Assembly: GCA_037178625.1 (NCBI GenBank)
Contig: JAWZXG010000070.1
Span: 1 to 36,212, forward strand
DNA length: 36,212 bases
Source: Skeletonema tropicum
Taxonomy: Eukaryota; Bacillariophyta; Thalassiosirophyceae; Thalassiosirales; Thalassiosiraceae
Direction of reading: 5' to 3'
Program-made: the position numbers and the translations under genes
Notes under the pieces: model-generated
What the model saw: the letters and a program-made list of their open reading frames with translations, nothing else
What the model was told of the DNA's origin: nothing
Databases searched by the model: none
Shown here: in pieces, positions 1 through 9,155 of the stretch
Numbering within the stretch: the first letter of the stretch is position 1
Layout of the letters: each line of letters opens with the position of its first letter

Positions 1-1206
1 AGTCAGCAGCATATTTCATCAACTTCTCAACAGATGTGGTCTTACACACAGTCATCCTGCCCACCATTTGCAGCTTTGTATTGTTTGTATTGTAGCGGTT
101 GCGAGGAGCCTTCTTGTCTCGGTTTTGCTTCTTCATCGTCGCTATCATCTTCTAAATTCAGAATTGTCGTCGCAATGTCGCTTACGTTGCGCCCCAGTAC
201 ATTACCACCGATTTCATTCTCCACATTAGTAGGCGCACTATCTCTAGGCATGAAGTCTACATGCTGAACGGAGCTCGACAATGTATCGTCTTCACCACGG
301 CCACGCTTATCCTTTTCGCTCCTCCATTGCCTCCTTCGTTGCTGCGTTGATGATGAGGTCCAGCCTCGGAAGGATTTTCCCGAGCCCGTAGTTGCTGTTC
401 ATTAGATCGTCTTGGTACTTTCACTGCCAATTTGGATATCATTTTCATTATACATTCCGCCAGTTTTTCCATGTCCGCATCCGTGACACCACAACGGCTT
501 TGGCCAATGCCTTTTTCATTGCTACATCTTCTCCACAAGCTCTAATGTTTTCTGCCCAGTCTACACTTGGCTGACGCGATATTTGTTTGGACGGGTCATC
601 GTCGTGCATGTAGAAACCCAACTTTTTTAGGTCGGCTTCCTTTATCACAACAATATTTACAATGATCCATTGGTCATAGGAAGCTTGGCGGCCCAAAACT
701 TTGTATCCAATGTTGTCGAATAAAATTATCACCAAATCACGGGGACCAGGTTTGACCCCCTTCTTCATCCTTTCCACCACTGCATCATGTCGTTTGTTCA
801 TCTCATATGCCTTACAAGGTGCGATGTGCAGAGCAGAGAAAAGGGCATGACACTCACTAGTCACCTTTTGACGATGTACCACCTCCTTCATTGTTAACTG
901 GAACTCCAAGGGATGGTTGACACTTCCTCTCATTATAACGTCCGATGACACAACAGCAGCGGCGAGAAATTTGCTCTGATGATCCTGCTGTTCTGGCTTC
1001 AGAATTAAATCTGCGTCCACGCTAGAATTCCCAGTGGCCAAGCCGTATAGGAATGTATCAATCAGTCTCATATTTGCGATTCGGTATTCCAATAACTCAC
1101 GGGGAGATAAAACAGGACGGTGCCTACTGGTAGGCCGGCTTGGATCAATAATGACTGGATGAAGAAACGCACCAAATTCTCCAATCGACTTTGCTGATTC
1201 ATCCAT
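1..1206 (-). CDS. 5' part of the 931-aa DUF6589-like gene, copy A (partial, frameshifted)
   Basis: The first 240 or so codons, from ATG 1204-1206 down to about position 480, are identical to the complete gene at 13497-16292. Beyond that, towards the window start, reading passes through at least three frames. Relative to copy B there are single-base differences such as TTTT for TTT, a missing A in an ACC/CAACAACGG stretch, and extra T and C bases, a net gain of eight bases in about 600. These cluster at the window edge and look like poor sequence at a contig end rather than biological decay. The 3' two thirds of this copy lie outside the window. The function is discussed under the complete copy. 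Confidence 0.8.
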
Positions 1207-1211
1207 TTCGT

Positions 1212-1748
1212 TTATACAATCGAATTCAACTCCAATTGTGAATTATTATTCGTTGCAACTGCGGCGAAGAGGACATACGCTCGTCCTTCAGGTTCATCTA
1301 TCAAATTGTCTTCATGATTCTGTAACAAGATGTCGATTGGAAAATTTCCCCTTATATAATCCTCGCTGTGTGTAGTGTTAATCAGTGTCTCTCTCTCATC
1401 ACGACAACTCACATATCGGCACCCACTCGTAATATTGTTATTGCATGAGGCTACAGGGCAGCAATGCTCATTACGACCACGAGACGTATGAGATCTGAGC
1501 GTACATAACGTGCACAGGTGATGCTCGCATGGAGTAATGATGACATGATCATCGGTATTTGCGATTGCCTTGTTACAGCAGGCGCACTCCAAGCCATCAT
1601 GGGGAGCAGCAACGTGTTCAGATTCATTTGGAGGGGGTACACTACTTCTGTCCTCCGCTGCAGCCGACCTAGCACGAAGACGTGTCTCACGATCAGTCAA
1701 TTCCTGATCATTGCGAGACCTCTTACTTCGAGAGCCTCTACCCTCCAT
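1212..1748 (-). CDS. Small RING-finger-like protein, copy A
   Basis: This 178-aa protein is identical to the copy at 16298-16834. A basic, Ser/Arg-rich N-terminus is followed by a zinc-binding pattern at about residues 54-103: CACC, then PCEHHLCTLC (C-x-H-x2-C-x2-C), then CCPVASC. This matches a C3HC4 RING apart from the last pair, where CPxxxC replaces the usual CPxC. RING domains usually recruit E2 enzymes in ubiquitin ligases, but no partner is evident and that activity is inference. The stop codon is 5 bp upstream of the ATG of the 931-aa gene on the same strand, so the two are probably co-transcribed or spliced together. The start lies at the edge of the divergent promoter shared with the plus-strand polyQ ORF. 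Confidence 0.7.
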   Translation of the reverse strand: MEGRGSRSKRSRNDQELTDRETRLRARSAAAEDRSSVPPPNESEHVAAPHDGLECACCNKAIANTDDHVIITPCEHHLCTLCTLRSHTSRGRNEHCCPVASCNNNITSGCRYVSCRDERETLINTTHSEDYIRGNFPIDILLQNHEDNLIDEPEGRAYVLFAAVATNNNSQLELNSIV

Positions 1749-1885
1749 TCCCTGGCAATCGACCTACTCATATACCTACACGCAGGCCCATCGAGTTCGC
1801 CATTTTAGCATTGCATTGTGCATTGTTCATTCACTGCGCTGATCTCTAGATAAACCCTTCTTGTCAACACGCACAAATTATTGCA
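1749..1885. promoter_or_regulatory. Divergent intergenic promoter region
   Basis: These 137 bp separate the ATG of the minus-strand RING-like gene (1748) from the ATG of the plus-strand polyQ ORF (1886). The region holds clustered CATT/TGCATTG words (GCATTGCATTGTGCATTG) and is copied with every repeat unit. That it acts as a bidirectional promoter is inferred from position only. I found no convincing TATA box. Confidence 0.45.
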
Positions 1886-2167
1886 ATGCATCCGCCGACA
1901 ACATGTTCGTCCTACTCATCTCAGGCTCAGGCTCTTCTCGATCACACGGTTGCGACAACTGCAACAACCAAAAGCCCGCACCCGCAGCGAAATGATAAAA
2001 GTGATATGGATATGGCCGGCAGTTCTCCAAATAATGTCTCGCGCTCCTCTCCACAACTACACAGCGTTGATGTGAAACCAAATAATTATAATTATCAAAC
2101 GAGTCAACAGCAGCAGCAACAACAACAACAACAACATCTGATGAATAACAATCAACATTGTACCTAA
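1886..2167 (+). CDS. PolyQ first-exon-like ORF, truncated variant, copy A
   Basis: This 93-aa ORF starts MHPPTTCSSYSSQAQ, is Ser/Thr/Asn-rich and has about ten consecutive glutamines from mixed CAG/CAA codons. Longer versions (34788-35216) continue into a block containing KIIKGEIHNVCLTMRSDPRY. That block resembles the N-terminal DCB start of GBF1/GNOM-type ARF guanine exchange factors, where G/S-EI..V...M+RN.RW is typical. This copy lacks that block because its 3' part is replaced. It is probably a duplicated, non-functional 5' exon, though it may still be transcribed. Confidence 0.4.
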   Translation: MHPPTTCSSYSSQAQALLDHTVATTATTKSPHPQRNDKSDMDMAGSSPNNVSRSSPQLHSVDVKPNNYNYQTSQQQQQQQQQQHLMNNNQHCT

Positions 2168-2342
2168 GCAGGTCCAGATTATACTCGTGTAGATATCTAA
2201 TCTGATTAATTTTGTATTTATTTATCGATCTGATCCTCGCTATTATATAAGTAGAAGTACTCCGAACAACCCCTCTTCCGATGGAGGTGATACAGCAGCA
2301 ATGATGAGAAGAAGTCGATAGATTCGAATATGAAGATTGTCA

Positions 2343-3735
2343 CCTGTATATTAGTGAGATTACGAAATTTACATGATTCGTTTAGTGTTATGGAAGTGGA
2401 TGGCATCTTTTCCTTGTCGAGCAATACTGCTGTTCTTCAGGATCATCTCAATTTTTTGTCTTCCAAGCTCCACGCCGCTCTTGTGTGAAAGCACAAGAAT
2501 AGACACTCACGTTGATCTCTCTTTTGGTAATGAACGAAGGAATTCACCACACAACTGGCCGTTGGCCGCAGTGCTTGGAAAGATATGAGGACATCTCTCA
2601 ATAACAACATCACGTTTGGATTCTTCTCCGTTGTCTTCTTCTTATTCCTTTGAAGATATCAAACCAAATGGGCAATCTCTGCTTTGCTCGACGAAACTCT
2701 ACTTCTTTAACTCAAGCTCAAGACGAAGCTTGACACGAGGTCAGCCGTGGGGCAAGTCACTCAAGTGATGTGATGGCTTAACTTACTATTTCGGCAGACC
2801 TGGCGCAATCTTAACTTACCTTGATATAGAAGCTCAACATTGCCCCAGAGAGCTAGCTGAATTGATTGTGTTTGGCACAATAATTCTTGTGTGAGCTGTG
2901 CCACAATTCTTGAGCAATTCGAAACTGATAACAGAAGATCCATCACTCGATGTATGTATATGTATTGCTCGTCATTCTCAGCTCAGGAGAGGACTGACTA
3001 CACAGAAACAGTTTCACTATGATGTGATGTGTGAACGGATTCGAATTCGAATCGAGCTGGGGCCAATCTGGTCTCAGCAGATTGAACTCTTCCTGGGAAG
3101 CATTGCACTCGGCACTCGGCTCAGCAGCGCAAATAGCTATATTTATGTAACAGAAATTTTAAAGTACGTCTGGTGAGCCCTCAAGAGGCGACATTATCTA
3201 TGCTAAGTGATAACGAACATGTGCTGCAGTAGCTATATTTCCCAGATCGCACCCAAATAGCTAGTCTAGTGGACCAGTAGACGCGTTTGGGAGGTTATAT
3301 CGTAGATATTTGTTAAGTTATTATCATCTTCGATCTACGATATATCAGGAGTAGGGGGAAACGCTTCTCATGAAGATGGAGCCAAAGCAGGATCAGCAGG
3401 TTGAACTCTTGACATCTTTCGTATACGTTTGGATGACTGAAGGTAAAGATAGACGGACGATGAATGAGACGCACAATACCAATACAACGCAGCCGCTTCT
3501 TCATCGCGACTTCTCTCAAGTGAAGCGAAATTCGCTCATCAAGGAAGGCCGAGCAAAAGAAAGGGCGAAGGCGGGTATTGTAGTAAGTGCATTGCATTAT
3601 TTGTATCGTACCTATTGTAGGCAGGTATATAGGGGCCAAAATGAAAGGCAAAAGTAGCAAAAGAACACTCCAGGGATTCCAACGTGGTCCCCTACCGTAG
3701 GTAGTACCAACCTGGCCCACAGTCTTATTAACTTC
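2343..3735. other. No confident gene; short dispersed repeat and palindromes
   Basis: ORFs here are short and show no recognisable domain. At 2481-2610 there is a ~120-bp dispersed repeat beginning CTTGTGTGAAAGCACAAG (a 6-bp stem hairpin), seen again at 4322-4431 and 28441-28565. A perfect 16-bp palindrome GATTCGAATTCGAATC lies at 3038-3053. A 12-bp inverted pair, TATATCGTAGAT and ATCTACGATATA, flanks about 3297-3350. The 3370-3657 plus-strand ORF (95 aa, charged) has no supporting features. Confidence 0.6.
2481..2610 (+). repeat. Dispersed ~120-bp repeat, locus 1 copy A
   Basis: It shares the words GTGTGAAAGCACAAG, AATAGACACTCA, TTTTGGTAATGAACGAAGG and CAGTGCTTGGAAAGATA in the same order as 4322-4431 and 28441-28565. 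The second copies of the duplicated pair lie at 17567-17696 and 19408-19517. It has no clear TIRs or target duplication. Confidence 0.75.
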
Positions 3736-3962
3736 CACCCTACATAGGATCTTCTGTCATAAATGGGAGTCCTCTTCAGAGGGACTCTGCATTTATGCAC
3801 GCAGAGATAGATAGAGCAGAGCTGAGTCCTCCCCAGTGACTCAGACAGGTGTCTGAAGATCCTATGTAGGGTGTGTCTTCTGTCATAAATGGGAGTCCTC
3901 TTACGTGCTGAGACCTCCCAAGTGACTCAGACAGGTGTCTGAAGATCCTATGTAGGGTGTGT
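3736..3962. mobile_element. MITE with internal duplication, copy A
   Basis: A 19-bp perfect terminal inverted repeat is visible: CACCCTACATAGGATCTTC at 3736-3754 and its complement at 3941-3959. The same right-end repeat also occurs internally at 3855-3873, because about 87 bp (TGTCATAAATGGGAGTCCTC... to GTAGGGTGTG) is tandemly repeated. AACTTC occurs immediately before the left end (3730-3735) and three bases after the right TIR (3963-3968). That fits a 6-bp target duplication if the element ends in GGGTGTGT. It has no coding capacity. The autonomous partner is not in this window. Confidence 0.8.
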
Positions 3963-4505
3963 AACTTCTCTGAGCAGAAGGGAAGCGGTGCTGCCCACTG
4001 GTATGCTACTTATGGTCACATCGGGGCCATACAGCGATACTTGGTATGCTGCTGTCTGAGTCAAAGTAAGTACTGAAGTACTGTGACTTGAGGCGGCATC
4101 AAATTGATAGATAGATTATTTAATACTCCCTAGGCACTAGTGCCAGTAGAGAAAGGTGAACTTAAACCAGGAGGAGCTCGGGCTGGTCCCGAAGACGCCT
4201 GGTCCCGAAGACGCTTGTGGTGCCTGCTGGGCAGGAATGGGTCGACGGATGTGGAACGCGAAGGCTTTGGTGCAAGCAAGGCCAAACTGCTGGAGGAAGT
4301 GAATTTTGGGGGTGGGCGGATGGTTGTGTGAAAGCACAAGAATAGACACTCACATTGAACATTGATCTATCTTTTGGTAATGAACGAAGGAAGCCCACAG
4401 AACTGGCTGCAGTGCTTGGAGAGATATGAGGAAGTCGAAGTATGTACTTATACACTTAAGGCAGGCATCAAATTGATCATCAAAGTTCTAAGTACTTATT
4501 CATCA
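3963..4505. other. No confident gene; second dispersed-repeat locus and direct repeats
   Basis: The region contains the palindrome GGCACTAGTGCC (4133-4144), a 16-bp tandem pair CTGGTCCCGAAGACGC near 4178-4210, and the dispersed repeat at 4322-4431. A near-identical ~21-bp direct repeat (CTT[A/G]AGGC..GGCATCAAATTGAT) sits near 4090-4112 and 4456-4478, flanking the segment as an old insertion might. No domain is recognised in the short ORFs. Confidence 0.5.
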
Positions 4506-4760
4506 TCATGGCACGGCCATTCTCTTCTCTTCATTGCTTGACACAACATGACCACTACTGGTACTAGTAGCACTCCCTCCCCCATCTGTCTGAAACAATT
4601 GGTTCAAAACAATCCCTAGATTCATCAAATCTACCCGCTTCTTCTCATCAAATGTCTGTTCTTCACAACATATCACTGCATCCGACAAATCAATGAATGT
4701 CGCCAAATACTCCCCCTCAAATGGCGTCAAGACAATATTTTTCAGCGTTAATCCTTGTCA
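4506..4760 (-). pseudogene. Possible coding remnant, unknown family, copy A
   Basis: An open frame of about 80 codons reads QGLTLKNIVLTPFEGEYLAT, then a hydrophobic/acidic segment and a Ser/Thr tail. Composition is protein-like (FEGEYLATFIDLSDAVICCEE), unlike the surrounding frames. There is no ATG: the frame begins after stacked TGA codons, so it would have to be an internal exon or a relic. I do not recognise the family. An identical copy is at 19592-19846. Confidence 0.3.
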
Positions 4761-5623
4761 TCATCATCATGTCAGATACCTTCTTCTCCTTCTTTACGTC
4801 GGTACTGCAATCCATCTGCAATCTTACCGCCAAGCTTCAAAGCCTACACGATATGAGTCAGCAATAATGGGCGACGACGGTAATTCCTACGAAGATAATG
4901 AGAGTAGCTCCGTCAACAGACGTTATCATAGACTTAGTAGGTACATCCACCCTTGCCTAACTCGCAATAAACTCGAAGTTCCAAACGAGTTGACCCCTGC
5001 CCCTGGTTCGTTGCTCCCCTCTAGAGTGTTGTTCTAAATTGTCTTCCGAGGATAAATAATCAATTGAAGTGTGACGCTTTGACTGTGAACTAAGTAATCT
5101 AAGTAACGCAGCACCCCTCTTACGACAAAATGCGTCCAAAGCATATGCTGGCCAAGGCCCCTACTAGAGCGCTACGTGGATTGTGTCGATTGAAATAAAA
5201 ATCACGTCTGCCGTCTTGCAATAATGAATGAGCAGAACGGTAACCCTGACCGATAACAACCCCGTCCGCTCGCATAATTGCATATTGCTGTATTGCTGTA
5301 TTGTCGATATGATTGATTGGTGAGTAGCACTGTAGAGGAGCACAGAGCCAGAGTCCATGGAGATGTTGCCGTATAATCATGTTGTGTCGAATGTGCGGAA
5401 AGTTCGTTATTTTCACCAGCGAACCGAGACCGAGGCACCATAGGCGCCAGGTAAGTTATCCCTCCTTCATCATTTCGACTCGGAAGGGTTCTTGGCGGCG
5501 CTTGCTGTATAATATGTTGGTAGATCCATCGGCGGAAGAGATAATAGCATTCATAAGAAGTAGAAGAGTGGCAAGTGGCATCGGTATAGGGCATATGAGT
5601 ACGTCTGTGATCCGCTAAAGTTG
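4761..5623. other. No confident gene; upstream region of the IQ-motif gene, copy A
   Basis: ORFs on both strands are short or read through low-quality codon patterns. Position 5561-5562 (TA) is the empty target site for the DDE transposon that sits in copy B. A pair of CTGTATTG words and GATTGATTGG words occur near 5288-5325, but nothing supports an RNA gene. Confidence 0.5.
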
Positions 5624-5631
5624 TGACGTCA
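5624..5631. promoter_or_regulatory. Perfect CRE palindrome TGACGTCA, copy A
   Basis: TGACGTCA lies 233 bp upstream of the ATG of the IQ-motif gene. It is the consensus cAMP-response element bound by bZIP factors. In diatoms, TGACGT-type elements are known from CO2/cAMP-responsive promoters of carbonic anhydrase genes. Regulation of this gene by such a site is inference. The site is conserved in copy B at 24521-24528. Confidence 0.5.
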
Positions 5632-5863
5632 CGGAACCGGTACTCAGACACTCAAACTTCAACTGACGAAATGTCCGCTCAAAAAGCAAAAAGCACAAAT
5701 TTTATGTACATGACATGCCGCTGGCCGGCCGCGGCCGCATGATTGAATCATGGCTCACTGATCGACATTCATTTACACTTGCCGCTGGTAAAGAGCTCAT
5801 TCATTCTCCAGTTTGTTTGCTCTTTAGTCATTATCAAACACAGCAACTCATACAAAAGACAAC

Positions 5864-7288
5864 ATGGCGTCTCAAGCCGAGAACACTCACCCAAACACAA
5901 TCATCCGAGGACATTACCATACCAGTGTCCCTATCAACAATGATCAAAAGCGCCGCAAGGTCGAGGCAAACTCTAATAACATCACCGCCTACCCGTCTGC
6001 TGCCATTCATGCCACCAAGGTGAGCAAGAGGACCAAGAGGAGGACAAATAAAAGATCAAATCAACGTAGGGAAGCAAACGTGTTTGCACCTCAAATCTTC
6101 AACCATCGTCCGGCGATTCTGCCGACAAGTACAAAGAAGGCATCAAAGAAGAGGCGCCTCGAATCCGACCCGCCTTCTCAAGAGAAGAAGATGAGGCAGG
6201 AGCTACCCAACAACTTTACTTCCAACCAATCGGCTGTGCCAGCCCAAAAGAAGAAGAGGGCTCAGAAGAATTCACGCAACAACGACGCCCCAATCTTCCG
6301 CTACAAACATCACGGTGAAGTTGCAACACCAACAATTGCTCCACCCACGGCCACTGCTAGCAAGGCGAAGGTCTCGAAGAAGAGGCGCTCAGATGCCCAC
6401 GAATCCCCCCCGCCTGCTCAAAAGAAGAAGATGACTGCTCCTGCCCAAAAGTTGAACACGATTGATCGCGGTCAAGTTCCATCTGCCTCTGCCTACCAAT
6501 TTACTACCAATACTACCAACAAAGCCGCTGTTCCAGTGCAAGAGAAGAATGTGCTTCAGAATCAGCCATTCGTCAACAACGTTTCATCTATCTCTGTTCT
6601 CCATCACCGCGATGAAGTTGCCAACGGAGCCACTTCTGATTTGGAGTTTGCCTATTCCGATTCGGATTCCGATTCCGAGGAAGAACATCTTGTTGTAGGG
6701 ATGACCTTGCTCCCGGATGCTGATGACGCTGCCACTGTGATCCAGGCCTTCTTCAGAGGTGCCAGCGCTCGCACGATGAAGCCAAGGGCCAGGCCACAAG
6801 CGGAGCTTAAGGTTGATACCAATCATGGCCAAGAATGGGATGGTAATTCTGATGATGATGCAGCTCCTGACGACGACTCGGTCGAGGAAGTAGAAGTCTT
6901 CCTCGTGGTGGAAGCTGAAGAGGGTGATGAAAAAGCGGAGGAAGTTGACTTTGTCGACGCAGCAGAAGCTGTTGACGAGGGTGATGAAATAGAGGAGGAA
7001 GCTGTTGTGGACAATGATAAGCCGGCTGCAAAAATTCAGACAGCCTTCAAGCGTTATCTCGCTCGGAAAAGTGCTATCAAAGCAACGGAGCGAAGGCGAA
7101 GGGCCCAGCCACAAGCAGAGTTTGATGCTAGAGCAGTGGAAGAGGAGGTGGTGGAAGAGGAAGAGGAAGATATCTACTCTGCCAGAAGGAATCTTCGGAG
7201 ACGGAGGATGGTGAAGGAGCTACAGTGCACTTTGGACGGCTGGTACTGGACTCGAAGAACACAAAGAAGGAAGATAAGGAGAGATTGA
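5864..7288 (+). CDS. IQ-motif (calmodulin-binding) nuclear-type protein, copy A
   Basis: This 474-aa intronless ORF starts at ATG in the context ACAACATGG. Residues 1-200 are basic, with several NLS-like clusters (KRTKRR, SKKRRLE, VSKKRRS). Two internal repeats have the form S-K-K-R-R ... P-P ... Q-K/E-K-K-M, at about 90-110 and 166-190. Residues 260-275 are Ser/Asp alternation and 328-385 are strongly acidic. Two IQ motifs are clear: AATVIQAFFRGASAR (289-303) and AAKIQTAFKRYLARK (388-402). The C-terminus is Arg-rich. IQ motifs bind calmodulin or related EF-hand light chains, so a calcium-linked nuclear scaffold is possible, but the cellular role is unknown. Copy B encodes 472 aa. Confidence 0.85.
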   Translation: MASQAENTHPNTIIRGHYHTSVPINNDQKRRKVEANSNNITAYPSAAIHATKVSKRTKRRTNKRSNQRREANVFAPQIFNHRPAILPTSTKKASKKRRLESDPPSQEKKMRQELPNNFTSNQSAVPAQKKKRAQKNSRNNDAPIFRYKHHGEVATPTIAPPTATASKAKVSKKRRSDAHESPPPAQKKKMTAPAQKLNTIDRGQVPSASAYQFTTNTTNKAAVPVQEKNVLQNQPFVNNVSSISVLHHRDEVANGATSDLEFAYSDSDSDSEEEHLVVGMTLLPDADDAATVIQAFFRGASARTMKPRARPQAELKVDTNHGQEWDGNSDDDAAPDDDSVEEVEVFLVVEAEEGDEKAEEVDFVDAAEAVDEGDEIEEEAVVDNDKPAAKIQTAFKRYLARKSAIKATERRRRAQPQAEFDARAVEEEVVEEEEEDIYSARRNLRRRRMVKELQCTLDGWYWTRRTQRRKIRRD

Positions 7289-9023
7289 AAAGAGAAGGTG
7301 TACGGTACAGCACCTTGTGAGATTGATGATTTGAAGCGAACATCATTTGTACGTGAGAAGGATTGCGTCAGAGACCTTTGTGGAGGAGGCTTTGGTTTGA
7401 AGGTAAATGCAGCAAGAGGTCAAATGATCAGTGGAGATGGCTTTGCGGGGCAATGAGTCGGTGTGTCTTGTTTCGTTTCGGCGAGTTGCTACATTTCAGA
7501 GGGGGTCGTTGGTGTGTTCGGCAGTGTGTGTGTTGTGTGTGTGTGTCTTCTTCAGTTGGGCCTTCAGTTGGTGTTGGTGTTGGTGGTGGTAGTTGGAGGA
7601 TGCTTTCTGCTGGATCCTTATCCTTTTCTTCAGTTGGGCCTTCAGTTGGTGTTGGTGTTGGTAGTTGGGTGCTTTGCTGGATCCTTATCCTTTCTTTTTG
7701 GACATTGTCGGATCTGTAGCGGAGAGTCAAAAAGTTTAATCCCCCATTCATTCTAATGTTTGGGGTGTGGGTTCTGGTTTCCCATGTCAGCTTTTGGCTG
7801 GACATTCTCTTCTTCGAAAGTGGAATGTAGAACGTATCCCTTTGACTCTCTGACTGATTTTCAGTTGTCCTACCCTTTCCCCCCTGTTGGAGTCGGTCGA
7901 CCGCGGAGATGATTGATTGGTTGATGTTCGTGTTGGGGATGGCGATCTTGTCGGATACACACACACACACACACACACACACACTTTCGAGCGGCTTGTT
8001 GTTCCCAGTTGGATGAAGTACAGTGCTGGAGGCGAGGAAAGACATTTCAGACTTGAGCCGGTGTTATGGTTCCGGGTATCATGGTGACCTGCTGCTTTAC
8101 TTGTCAAAGGCCTGAGTTGATATGAGGTCGATGACGCTTGATTTCTTGTGTCGGTTTGATGGGGTCTTCGATCGGATTTCAAACTCGGTTTGTTGAGTTG
8201 TACCAGGATACGAACGTCTCTCTCGTGATTGCTTCTAAGTTGCTCATCGGTTCTTCAATCTTGCCATTGCCATGTGTCAAGCTCATTTATTCACATCCAC
8301 CCATCTACATCTAAGTCAAAGCCCTGGGAACGTGCTCTCTCAGCTGCTCAGCATCCAATTGAAATAAGAAAAGAATATCAAGTAAATCAATCTAATCAAA
8401 TAAAGAAAAATCAACAATTATCCCTTAGTCCTCAGTGACAATGCTGAACTCCACCATTACTTTCGGCTGCGAGGAGACCCATTGTTGAAATCTGCAGGAG
8501 GAGCAGCATCCTCTGGAGCTTAGATTACTTGATTTGAGGTGATATAAAATTTGTAATCAACAGCACCGGGAGAAAAGTCTCAATTGCACAAGACGTTGAG
8601 AGGGAGACAATATGTGAGGTTCAACCAAGCCTGCTAATTGTGACGGCTTCAGCTTCGTAGCTTGATTACGATCTCTGCGGGCTAAAAATATGAACACATT
8701 CTGCATTGGGAACAAATCTTTTTGATCAGTGAGATACTGGCACGAATTCATGAAAATGAAAGTCATTATGTTCTCCAGCTTCTGGTGATTCGAAAAGATG
8801 CTGCGCTTCAATCAGCCTCCGTTCGAGTTTGATCGTCCTCGTCCTCGTCAGCACACGTCTACCGGCTTGTTGGCCTTCTTCGTCTCACCTCGAATCTTGT
8901 CGCTGATGAGGTGAACGTGATTACCCTGGAGACTGTTCTTGTCCCTCTCTAATATGTAGTGTTGCTTGTTCATGAAGTGTTGCATGGTCTGGAAGCTGGA
9001 ATATAGCTCCCTCCAATGAGGAC
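7289..9023. other. 3' flank of the IQ gene, no confident gene, copy A
   Basis: The region is conserved in copy B. It contains a GT-rich stretch, an imperfect ~75-bp tandem pair (about 7547-7693, starting TTCTTCAGTTGGGCCTTCAG) and a CA microsatellite (7957-7984). Long minus-strand frames here owe their length to CACACA/ACCAAC repeats. Two short minus-strand frames at 8557-8811 (84 aa) and 8848-9057 (69 aa, with HYILERDKNSLQGNHVH) look somewhat protein-like and could be exons, but no splice signals tie them together convincingly. Confidence 0.5.
7957..7984 (+). repeat. CA microsatellite, 14 repeats, copy A
   Basis: Uninterrupted (AC)14. The copy B allele at 26849-26894 has 23 repeats, a useful marker for telling the two copies apart. 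Confidence 0.97.
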
Positions 9024-9115
9024 TCCATTCCCTAATAATTGACCTACTCCTACTCATGTACCTACGCGCAGGCCCATCGAGTTCGCCATTTTAGCATTGC
9101 ATTGTTCATTCACGC
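9024..9115 (+). repeat. Diverged short copy of the divergent-promoter unit
   Basis: It resembles the start of the 594-bp unit (CTCCATTCCCT...GACCTACTC...CTAC.CGCAGGCCCATCGAG), with roughly ten substitutions and small indels, and stops after GTTCATTCAC. It is duplicated at 27934-28025. It is older than the near-identical units that follow at 9156. Confidence 0.85.
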
Positions 9116-9155
9116 ACTTCATCTTCAGTTTGCAACTCAATTACTTGACGTTGAT

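Larger units (their letters stand above)
1740..2342 (+). repeat. Promoter/first-exon repeat unit (variant form), copy A
   Basis: This is one unit of the ~594-bp repeat found at 9156-10162, 16826-17428 and 34681-36212. It starts at ACCCTCCATT over the RING start codon and ends at GATTGTCACC. Compared with other units, about 80 bp (roughly 2155-2235) is replaced by unrelated AT-rich sequence. The reading frame therefore stops at 2167 instead of running into the GEI..V...MR block. Downstream it leads into single-copy sequence rather than another unit. Confidence 0.9.
1..9155. repeat. Large segmental duplication, copy A
   Basis: This block matches 15095-28065 almost base for base. The offset is 15086 for most of the left half, then about 18900 after a 3.8-kb insertion in copy B. 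Differences seen outside the first 600 bp are few: a G/A change at 4093, the insertion at 5562, a small rearrangement near 5586-5600, one base near 5636, a 6-bp (two-codon) gain in the IQ gene, a Leu/Ile change in the same gene and a shorter CA repeat. Homology ends at 9155, where copy A enters tandem repeat units and copy B enters unrelated sequence. The left end is cut by the window. It could be a true recent duplication or two haplotypes assembled in series. Confidence 0.95.

Noticed and set aside
3030..3060. tRNA T-arm-like TTCGAATTC sequence
   Set aside because: It is part of a 16-bp palindrome, and no acceptor stem, anticodon arm or A box is present around it.
5202..5651. Minus-strand 149-codon frame upstream of the IQ gene
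   Set aside because: There is no domain, it overlaps the presumed promoter and CRE, and it is split in copy B by the transposon. Probably chance.
5719..5736. GGCCGGCC followed by GCGGCCGC, reminiscent of cloning-vector rare-cutter sites
   Set aside because: It occurs at the same place in both duplicate copies within native upstream sequence and no other vector-like sequence is present, so it is more likely a natural GC-rich block near the IQ gene start.
7428..8045. Minus-strand 205-codon frame opposite the 3' flank of the IQ gene
   Set aside because: Its length depends on the CA microsatellite and a GT-rich tandem repeat. The residue pattern (VCVCVC, PTPTPTEGPTEE twice) is repeat-derived, and the frame changes length with the microsatellite in copy B.
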